Shown here piece after piece: positions 58,102 to 64,000 of a stretch of DNA of 64,000 nucleotides; the stretch's first letter is position 1; each line of letters opens with the position of its first letter. The stretch spans positions 1-64,000 of IMG/VR virus record IMGVR_UViG_3300031629_000002; one strand, given 5' to 3'. The translations under genes were made by a program, and so were the position numbers. Source of the stretch: a virus. The notes under the pieces were generated by a model. That model saw nothing but the letters and a program-made list of their open reading frames with translations. It was not told where the DNA came from and made no database searches.

Positions 58102-59061
58102 ATGGAAGAAAAAGAAGACATAGCGATGGTATCATTTAGTGGCGGAAAAGACTCAACAGCCATGCTGTTGAAAATGCTTGAGATGGACGATCCAGTGAAC
58201 TATCCGGTGCATCGCATCGTGTTCGCTGACACTGGTTTTGAGTTCCCCGAACTTTACGAATACATCAAGCATGTGGAGAAATACATTCAAGAGAAATACC
58301 CCGAAAGAGGGCTACATATCGAGCATGTGTTCTCAAAGAAGTCATGGAACGATTGGTTCTATGGAAAGGTGACGAGAGGAAAGAACGAGGGTAATGTGCG
58401 AGGGGCACCTCTAATTGTCTATCCTTGCTACTGGGCAAGAGAAGCAAAATTATACCCCCTCCAAAGGGCTACAAAGGAATGCAACATCAAGTATGTTGGT
58501 ATCGCCATTGATGAGAAACGCCGTGTGTCGAAGACCGCAAAGGAGGATGGCATACGCTATCCCCTTATCGAATGGGGCTGGACAGAAGAAGACGCTTTCA
58601 AATATCTTGACGCCCTTGAGATGGTGAACCCTCTCTATGTCAATTTCCAGCGTTTGGGCTGTTTTCACTGTCCCAAGCAACCTGTCGGTTCGTGGCATAT
58701 CCTGTGGAAAAAATACCCGGATCTATGGGCGCAAGCAAAGGAATGGGATGAAGAGAGTCGCCGTGTTTCAAATCCAGTTCATGGTTTCAATCAATACGAC
58801 AGTCTTGCTGAAATGGAAGAGAAGTTCAAAGGCGGCTTTGTTCCAAAGGGCCGAAGGCCGTTTGAATGCAATTCCTGTGACGCTGTGAGTATCTATCACG
58901 ACGACCAACAAGGCATCATTGAGATGTGGGGCGAAGAAGGCGAACTACATGCCGACGACGCTATGTCCTGTGAAATTAACGACCCCGGAAATGAAAAAGT
59001 CCTTGAAACCTTTCAATGGGTGAAGGCCGAAGAAGAACCAAAACCAAAGGAGTTATGGTAA
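58102..59061 (+). CDS. PAPS reductase-like (ATP-pyrophosphatase) protein with zinc site
   Basis: 319 residues. The PP-loop SFSGGKDSTAML is at residues 11-22, FADTGFEFPELYEY follows, and YPCYWAREAKLYPLQ and VGIAIDEKRRVSK fit the family. CFHCPKQPVG near 192-200 and CNSCDAVS near 258 form a zinc site. Phage members of this family are common and include the DndC branch involved in DNA phosphorothioation, but partner genes are not seen here. It may alter nucleotides or act as an ATP-dependent ligase or reductase; I cannot say which. It lies between PolB and the nuclease, with a TAATG junction. Confidence 0.85.
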   Translation: MEEKEDIAMVSFSGGKDSTAMLLKMLEMDDPVNYPVHRIVFADTGFEFPELYEYIKHVEKYIQEKYPERGLHIEHVFSKKSWNDWFYGKVTRGKNEGNVRGAPLIVYPCYWAREAKLYPLQRATKECNIKYVGIAIDEKRRVSKTAKEDGIRYPLIEWGWTEEDAFKYLDALEMVNPLYVNFQRLGCFHCPKQPVGSWHILWKKYPDLWAQAKEWDEESRRVSNPVHGFNQYDSLAEMEEKFKGGFVPKGRRPFECNSCDAVSIYHDDQQGIIEMWGEEGELHADDAMSCEINDPGNEKVLETFQWVKAEEEPKPKELW

Positions 59062-60002
59062 TGATAACCCATAAAGCACCTCGCCCATACCCTGTGGCAA
59101 ACCATGAGGATTTGTTCTCTTGCTACGATTGGCACCCCGGTATGCCCGACAATATCATTCTCCGTATGACTAAATCGTCACTGGGAGAATCTACCTTTTG
59201 CTCTCAACAATACGCAATCAAGCGGATTATAGGCATGAAGGAGCCACAGAACGACAACATGCTACGAGGAACCAATGTCCACGACGCCGTTGAAGGCTTC
59301 TATCAAAGGGTGGACATCGAGAAGGCTACTGAATCGGAGGATCTAGATGGCTATTTCCGTGAATGTTTCCCTTCTTCATCGGAAATCCGTTCGGGGCAGG
59401 ATTCTTTCTATTTGGATGAAGACTTGCATATTGACCGCTACCGTGTGAAGGAGGTAGAGCGATTCAACAACAGCCAACCCGACAATTTCTTGCCGACTGG
59501 TAATGAAAAGGAGGTGGACACTGTTGTCGAAATAACCGTTGATGGTGTGGCACAGCGCATCCACTTTGTTGGGTTCATTGACCGAATATATAGCAACCCC
59601 GACGGCTCTCTTCACATACACGAACTCAAGACAGGGGCTTGGAAAGAGTCCCCATACAAATACGAGGCTATGCGTAAGGAAATGGCATTCTATGTGTGGT
59701 TGTTGCGAAAGGCCGAGCCTTTGACACCAATTACCCACTGGGGTTGGGATCACACGAAAGGGGTGAAGGACACCGACACAGAAAACGCTGAAATGTTCCG
59801 CTTAGTGGAGGCAGTTCGTGTCAAAGAACTGGGCTTGATGATGGTTGATATGCAAAACCTCGTCCGTATGCACAAGAAATACAAGGGTGATGGGGAAATC
59901 AGTATGTTTCCTCTTATCCCTCCCTTCCGCCAATACTCGATATGCGACCCGTGGTGCGCTGTCAAAGAGTTCTGTCCACGCTATCAAACACATTTGGAGT
60001 GA
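59061..60002 (+). CDS. Cas4/RecB-like PD-(D/E)XK nuclease with Fe-S cysteines
   Basis: ATG 59061 forms TAATG with the upstream stop, with aaaggag before it. 313 residues. LRGTNVHDAVEGF (H74), FVGFIDRIYS (D174) and HIHELKTGAWK (E188, K190) form the RecB/Cas4 nuclease core. C47 near the N terminus and C-x3-C-x5-C in ICDPWCAVKEFCPRY near the end match the Fe-S cluster of Cas4/AddB-type nucleases. It probably trims or resects DNA ends during viral recombination or replication. It is followed closely by the primase. Confidence 0.88.
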   Translation: MITHKAPRPYPVANHEDLFSCYDWHPGMPDNIILRMTKSSLGESTFCSQQYAIKRIIGMKEPQNDNMLRGTNVHDAVEGFYQRVDIEKATESEDLDGYFRECFPSSSEIRSGQDSFYLDEDLHIDRYRVKEVERFNNSQPDNFLPTGNEKEVDTVVEITVDGVAQRIHFVGFIDRIYSNPDGSLHIHELKTGAWKESPYKYEAMRKEMAFYVWLLRKAEPLTPITHWGWDHTKGVKDTDTENAEMFRLVEAVRVKELGLMMVDMQNLVRMHKKYKGDGEISMFPLIPPFRQYSICDPWCAVKEFCPRYQTHLE

Positions 60003-60007
60003 CTATT

Positions 60008-61072
60008 ATGACGCACATGTTCCGACATTTCCCCCGTGAAGTGGATATGCGTAAGCGTAAGGTAGTGCATAACATGGAGGAACTCCAACGCTATGTAGCC
60101 GCCACCAACGGTGCCGATGACCTCACCACCACCGTCTATGGGTTCCGTCAATTGAAGACGAAAGGGAACCGTGGTGAATACAATACTGCTGTGATCCCTC
60201 ATTTCGTCATCGACATGGACTATGAACGAGCCATGAAAGAAGGTGTTTCATATGCCCAAGCGGGAGATAGGTGCTTCACAGAAGTCTCTACACTGCACCA
60301 GCACCTTGTGGCGAACGGCTGGCGACACGCCATGTGGTTCACCGGAGGCGGTGTCCATATTTGGGTGAGCCTCGACAAAACATACTCACCTACTTCTGTT
60401 GAACTCGGTGACTTCTTACTCACTGGTCGCAAAATGATTGACTCATGGGTCAAGAAGTGGGACTTATCCACACTTGATCCAGTGGTTTCATTCCGACCCG
60501 ACCGTCACATTCGCATTCCTAATACATACAATTTCAAGCGTGGGCTGTGGGGTATGCCACTAACGACGGAGGACATTGATAATGGGTGGGCATCAGTCAT
60601 AGCAAAGGCCGATGAACCGCACGGTGGTATGGTTCCATACGGCGAACAAGGTATGGAAATCAAAACAAAGAAGCGTGACCCAGCCGCCCCATTTGAGGCA
60701 GATCCTGTCGATGTGGACATGAAAAAGGTCGGGAACATCACCGTCCTCCCATGCTTGGCGTCAGCCGCCTGTGAGAAGGGTAGCAACCCAACGCACGAAG
60801 CGAGAGTGTATCTCGCCATGTATTTGGGCGACAGACTCCGTTCATTCGCCCGACCCCCTCGTTCGTCACCAGTCACCAACCGTAGCATAAAAGAGACAAT
60901 AGTCGCTTTCATCGAGGATCTTCAATGGTCGGACTACAAAGCCGACATCACAAAATCATACATCAGCCACAATGTGGACAAATACTACAAGACACCTTCG
61001 TGTAAAACCCTGCTTGAAAAAGGGTATTGCATCGGGCGTTGTCCCTTCTATGATAGGAGTGGTGGAATATGA
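60008..61072 (+). CDS. Fused archaeal-type primase (PriS catalytic core plus PriL Fe-S domain)
   Basis: ATG 60008 gives 354 residues. The PriS part has HFVIDMDYE (D69, D71), WFTGGGVHIWV (110-120, where PriS has SGGRGxH) and D157 as third acid. RHIRIPNTYN (167-174) belongs to the same core. After residue 240 the chain matches the C-terminal domain of PriL: VLPCLASAACEKG, HEARVYLAMYLGDRLR, then PSCKTLLEKGYCIGRCPFYD. C249, C332, C341 and C345 can bind the 4Fe-4S cluster. One polypeptide thus joins primer synthesis and initiation domains that cells split into two subunits. It makes primers for PolB. Confidence 0.88.
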   Translation: MTHMFRHFPREVDMRKRKVVHNMEELQRYVAATNGADDLTTTVYGFRQLKTKGNRGEYNTAVIPHFVIDMDYERAMKEGVSYAQAGDRCFTEVSTLHQHLVANGWRHAMWFTGGGVHIWVSLDKTYSPTSVELGDFLLTGRKMIDSWVKKWDLSTLDPVVSFRPDRHIRIPNTYNFKRGLWGMPLTTEDIDNGWASVIAKADEPHGGMVPYGEQGMEIKTKKRDPAAPFEADPVDVDMKKVGNITVLPCLASAACEKGSNPTHEARVYLAMYLGDRLRSFARPPRSSPVTNRSIKETIVAFIEDLQWSDYKADITKSYISHNVDKYYKTPSCKTLLEKGYCIGRCPFYDRSGGI

Positions 61073-61161
61073 TTTTCTCAATTGAGAAATTGATTATTCA
61101 ATTGATAAAACCCAAAAAGCATTCCAATTGGAAAATGAAAACCGGAGATGAAAAACAATGA
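61069..61161 (+). CDS. 30-residue micro-ORF, AT-rich
   Basis: ATG 61069 and the stop both form ATGA overlaps with neighbours. The product MIFSIEKLIIQLIKPKKHSN plus ten residues is amphipathic and basic. The DNA is unusually AT-rich with short palindromes (tctcaattgaga, ccaattgg), so a regulatory use of the region is also possible. Confidence 0.4.
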   Translation: MIFSIEKLIIQLIKPKKHSNWKMKTGDEKQ

Positions 61162-61280
61162 GATTAACAGCAAGAATATGTGTAGATAGAAAGTGCCACA
61201 ATTTAGCACGAAGTGGCTTCCGAAAATGTGTCCGATGTATGGTTGGACAAACCCCCGACAAACGAGGTGAAGAGGAATGA
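61158..61280 (+). CDS. Small zinc-ribbon protein
   Basis: 40 residues behind ccggagatgaaaaaca: MRLTARICVDRKCHNLARSG then FRKCVRCMVGQTPDK. C-x4-C and C-x2-C form a compact zinc site. Its stop overlaps the next start. Confidence 0.7.
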   Translation: MRLTARICVDRKCHNLARSGFRKCVRCMVGQTPDKRGEEE

Positions 61281-61531
61281 AGTGCTGGCACTGTAATGAA
61301 GAACTCATTTGGGGAGGCGACGATTCTTTCGAGGACTGGGGCTTAGATGGCGAGGGCATTGTTTCTAATTTCGTTTGTAGTAATGAAAAGTGTGAGGTTA
61401 CTGTATTTGTCCACTTACCATTGGAACCGATCCGAATAAAATGTAAAAAACCATTAGTCCATAAACCTCAATTTGAGGGTAAAATACACTGCAAACGGTG
61501 TGAAGCGGAACAAACGGAGATGATTGAATGA
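61277..61531 (+). CDS. Small double zinc-ribbon protein
   Basis: 84 residues. CWHC at the N terminus, then CSNEKC, CKK and CKRCEA give two possible zinc sites. Acidic loop between (GGDDSFEDWGLDGEG). Coupled to both neighbours. Confidence 0.72.
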   Translation: MKCWHCNEELIWGGDDSFEDWGLDGEGIVSNFVCSNEKCEVTVFVHLPLEPIRIKCKKPLVHKPQFEGKIHCKRCEAEQTEMIE

Positions 61532-61857
61532 GCGAAGACATAGAAAAAATACGAGCCAAAAAAGTGGCAGAAATGCAAGCGAAAATAAAGAATATGGAAA
61601 AGGATGTAGACGAAGTTCGTGCCATGCAGAACCAATTTACTTGGGCTGATTTCGATATTGACGAACCCGACTGGGGATTTCGTGTGAGCGAAGAAATGGA
61701 GGGTGCCTTTGAGGTATGCCAACAAGGCCAAATAGTGGCGATGACCGCCGACCCAAAATGGGCACTGCTCGTTACCGACCTTCTCAACCGGGCAAGACTG
61801 GAAGAACTCATTATGACAAAGAAAAACACAAGTGCCGAGGATGCACAAGGGGAGTGA
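61528..61857 (+). CDS. Small protein with N-terminal coiled coil
   Basis: 109 residues. MSEDIEKIRAKKVAEMQAKI continues as a charged helix to residue 37, followed by a folded part with Trp (TWADFDIDEPDWGFRVSEEM). No family recognised. Its last 100 bases may overlap a zinc-ribbon gene in another frame. Confidence 0.72.
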   Translation: MSEDIEKIRAKKVAEMQAKIKNMEKDVDEVRAMQNQFTWADFDIDEPDWGFRVSEEMEGAFEVCQQGQIVAMTADPKWALLVTDLLNRARLEELIMTKKNTSAEDAQGE

Positions 61858-61943
61858 AGTTAGTGCATCCTAATCACTCACTTTGTCATGCTTGTTTTAT
61901 GAGTCTCCGAAAGACATATCCCGAAATTATGAAGGTGGAATAG
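61854..61943 (+). CDS. Zinc-ribbon micro-protein, start uncertain
   Basis: GTG 61854 overlaps the previous stop as GTGA and would give 29 residues, including LCHACFMSLRKTYPE. The open frame extends upstream to at least ATG 61758 and there contains HKCRGCTRG, which with CHAC makes a full CxxC...CxxC ribbon. Either the real start is upstream, overlapping the coiled-coil gene in another frame, or a frameshift joins the two. The stop abuts the Hef-like start. Confidence 0.45.
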   Translation: MKLVHPNHSLCHACFMSLRKTYPEIMKVE

Positions 61944-62651
61944 ATGGTTGAAAAAATCCTCTATATCGACAATCGGGAACGATCTGGTCTTGAAGCGGCT
62001 GTTAAAGAGAAGGCTGATAAGGCCGGTATCAAGTGGGAAGTGAACCAAAATCTCATCACAGACTACTGCTACGGTCAATTGGGCATAGAAGCCAAGACCA
62101 TTGATGACTACATGCAATCCCTCCAAAGCGGGCACCTTGCCCACCAATTGGAAAACATGGACGAGAACTACAACCGTAACATCCTCGTCATTCATGGCAA
62201 ACTGGACGCCTATGTGGCTCGTTTGAAGCGAAGAGGCAACAGAACCCCCTTCGCTCGCATACAGGCCCAATTCTTAGGTTCCTTGGCTCGCCTTGATGTG
62301 GATTTTGATTTGACAGTTATGCAATTCCCTACACCCTCCGCCGCCGCCTACTGGATCGTGAAGAGATGTGAGAAGGATGGCACGCTGGGTAGTATCAGCA
62401 CATATCGCACACTGCGCCGCACATCGAGCGAAGACATGCGTATTGATGCTCTTAGGGGTTTAGGATGTAGTGAGGCAATCGCCAAGCGTTTGCTAAAGTC
62501 ATTCGGCTCTATTACTGAAATTGCTGGCGCAAGTGCAAACGAACTTATGAAACTTGAAGGGATCGGAAAAGTGCGTGCTAAGGGCATCGTAGAGGCATTA
62601 AATAGTGAGTCCCCTGTGGTGAAAGAGAGAATTAAAATCACCAATGCCTAA
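61944..62651 (+). CDS. XPF/Hef-like (ERCC4) structure-specific nuclease
   Basis: 235 residues. The nuclease core has YIDNRERSG (D9, R11, E12) and LITDYCYGQLGIEAKTIDDY, matching the GDxxx...ERKxxxD pattern with D40, E49, K51 and D54. The Arg of the ERK motif is Ala here. VIHGKLDAYVARLK and the downstream helix fit the family. The C-terminal 70 residues are a tandem helix-hairpin-helix (IDALRGLGCSEAIAKRLLKS then LMKLEGIGKVRAKGIVEAL). It cuts flap, fork or bubble structures. It lacks the helicase part found in full archaeal Hef. Confidence 0.92.
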   Translation: MVEKILYIDNRERSGLEAAVKEKADKAGIKWEVNQNLITDYCYGQLGIEAKTIDDYMQSLQSGHLAHQLENMDENYNRNILVIHGKLDAYVARLKRRGNRTPFARIQAQFLGSLARLDVDFDLTVMQFPTPSAAAYWIVKRCEKDGTLGSISTYRTLRRTSSEDMRIDALRGLGCSEAIAKRLLKSFGSITEIAGASANELMKLEGIGKVRAKGIVEALNSESPVVKERIKITNA

Positions 62652-62701
62652 GTGTTGATATAGGGGATAGCGATAGGCACAATTCCAACGGAGAGAGAAC
62701 C

Positions 62702-64000
62702 ATGACAGTATCAATAAACAGCGACATGAACAACTTAATGGCGCAACAAAGGCAGTGGGACGACTATATGGTCGTGAATAGCGACCATGAAGGTTCACAA
62801 TTCATTCGTGGTTATATTGAACGGTTCAATACCGTTTCTTTCTTCAATGAATATGCTGGTCTGTTGTCGTTCTTTTTCGTCATGGGTCAGTTATGTGCCC
62901 CGTTCATGCGAATACCTATTCACGGCACTTACATCGACTGTCGGGTTCACACATACTGGATCCAACAATCAAGGACTGGAAAGTCAATCGCATGGGAGTT
63001 CACCGACCGCTTGCTTGAGGCATGTAATGTCGAGAGCGACACCTTCACTGCTGGTTCGGATGCTAAACTCATCGGAACAGTCCTGTCCGAGCCTGTAATG
63101 GACGACAACGGGCGTCCAACGGGTGAAACCAACCACATAACCGTTCCCGGCCTTCTAAACGGCTACAAGACGCTTCTCTTTGACGAGGCGTCAATACTAC
63201 TCAATGACTCAAAGTCACACTTCTCCGACAAAATCCTATACCTCCAACAAGCGATGGCACCACTCGGCTCACGAACCAATGTCCTCGTTAAGCACCTTGT
63301 AGGAGGCGATGTAAGGACTCCATCGGGTGTTTCCCTATGGATGACTACCTATCCTCCTAAAGACATCATGGCGCATGTCTTAGACAAGGGTTTCTTCCAG
63401 CGTGTATTCTTATTCCAAAACGACATTACGGCGGAACAACGCCAAACCACCAGCGAACACCGTGTTGCAGGGGCGTATGTGCAAACAAATGAAAATATCA
63501 TGGATTACGACATTCTCGCTGAATACATAACAGGCTGTGTCGATGTGATGAAGAACCGACTCTTTGACGCTATGGGCATTACATGGGAAACCGTTGAAAT
63601 CCGTAACGCCGAAGGGGAGATAGAGGAACGCCGTATAGAGCGTGACGAAGTGTGGAACCGTATTCCCGAAGGGGAGAGGGAACAAGCCGCTATGCGCCAC
63701 GCACACGACATTTTCACGGTATCAGCAGGGTATCATCCTGCCATCCTTAACGCCGTTGATGACTACTACGGGCTGGTGAACAACATAGCCAGTGAAGCGG
63801 TGCGTGAAACAGCCCTGTCGTTCCTACCCAACATTGAGAACTACACTATGATTTTCTCAAACCTAATCGCTGTTCTCATGCAGGAAACAGAAATCACCGA
63901 GGATCATGTGATGATGGCAAGCGAAATCATTTTCGACAATCTCCATAACCTCACCATTTGGCTTGAACAGAAGGAATCTGTCAAGGATAAGAAAAAGGTC
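62702..64000 (+). CDS. Helicase/AAA-type ATPase (runs off window)
   Basis: ATG 62702 follows cggagagagaacc. The frame is open to the end of the window (433 codons). An N-terminal domain of about 80 residues precedes YWIQQSRTGKSIAWEF, a Walker A motif near residue 88. KTLLFDEASILL (about 160-171) is Walker B, and FFQRVFLFQND near 226 comes after. The arrangement resembles phage replicative helicases and AAA-type ATPases of the DUF3987/SF3 kind. Its place at the end of the replication block supports a replicative helicase. The C-terminal part is unknown because it is cut off. Confidence 0.68.
   Translation, partial: MTVSINSDMNNLMAQQRQWDDYMVVNSDHEGSQFIRGYIERFNTVSFFNEYAGLLSFFFVMGQLCAPFMRIPIHGTYIDCRVHTYWIQQSRTGKSIAWEFTDRLLEACNVESDTFTAGSDAKLIGTVLSEPVMDDNGRPTGETNHITVPGLLNGYKTLLFDEASILLNDSKSHFSDKILYLQQAMAPLGSRTNVLVKHLVGGDVRTPSGVSLWMTTYPPKDIMAHVLDKGFFQRVFLFQNDITAEQRQTTSEHRVAGAYVQTNENIMDYDILAEYITGCVDVMKNRLFDAMGITWETVEIRNAEGEIEERRIERDEVWNRIPEGEREQAAMRHAHDIFTVSAGYHPAILNAVDDYYGLVNNIASEAVRETALSFLPNIENYTMIFSNLIAVLMQETEITEDHVMMASEIIFDNLHNLTIWLEQKESVKDKKKV

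Noticed and set aside
1-64000. Window as a piece of archaeal chromosome or prophage edge
   Set aside because: Terminase, portal-like start, dense overlapping small genes and a complete viral-style replication block run from end to end. No rRNA, tRNA, ribosomal protein or integrase gene was seen.

Overview
The window reads as about two thirds of a tailed double-stranded DNA virus genome with an archaeal host. It has a terminase large subunit and the start of a portal-like protein. It also has a replication set of archaeal/eukaryotic type: family B DNA polymerase, sliding clamp, small clamp-loader subunit, fused PriS/PriL primase, XPF/Hef-type nuclease and a group II (thermosome-type) chaperonin. 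TATA-box promoters and very short or absent leaders also point to Archaea. This gene set fits the magroviruses, tailed viruses assigned to marine group II Euryarchaeota (Poseidoniales). That assignment rests on gene content alone, not on a database search. Most genes have GGAGG/GGTGA-type ribosome binding sites and overlap by 4 bp (ATGA) or 1 bp (TAATG).

Left arm (1-33028), almost entirely minus strand. Read from right to left in the direction of transcription, it starts with an HMG-CoA lyase (33028-32138) and an unbroken run of 13 translationally coupled small genes (32141-22935). Twelve of these begin with the same roughly 13-residue amphipathic segment, pattern M-[ST]-A-F-D-x-A-[FW]-x-L-[LI]-K-x-P. 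Their bodies look like ADP-ribosyltransferases, GNAT acetyltransferases, HExxH peptidases, a kinase-like protein and zinc-finger proteins. A lone plus-strand chaperonin gene (21370-22938) follows. Next come a GNAT-like protein, a C-H-D papain-like protein, a DNA adenine methyltransferase and a GP88-domain protein (21262-16375). Then come a ribbon-helix-helix regulator, small membrane proteins, an Arf-like GTPase, zinc-ribbon proteins, large low-complexity structural-type proteins, the terminase and the portal start. The same segment recurs inside or at the C terminus of many of these proteins.

A noncoding region of about 1 kb (33029-34056) separates the two arms. It holds repeated AATCACACA-type words in both orientations, long poly(A)/poly(T) hairpins, a CT tract and 9-bp tandem repeats. 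It is the best candidate for a replication origin and divergent control region. The right arm (34057-64000) is all plus strand. It begins with an SF1 helicase driven by a leaderless promoter. A DUF932-like protein follows, then about 25 small genes, many with CxxC pairs. The replication and recombination block comes last: ParB-like protein, a DNA-ligase-fold protein lacking the catalytic lysine, clamp loader, OB/ssDNA-binding candidate, RecA/Sak4-like ATPase, clamp, PolB, PAPS-reductase-like protein, Cas4/RecB-like nuclease, primase, XPF/Hef nuclease, and a helicase-type ATPase that runs off the end.

The main new idea is the shared segment. It behaves like a portable targeting or packaging tag (comparable to the T4 capsid-targeting sequence or the encapsulation peptides of protein shells) on more than twenty left-arm proteins. 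Most of those with a recognisable fold look like enzymes that modify host proteins or DNA. This suggests a modular arsenal carried in the virion and delivered at infection.
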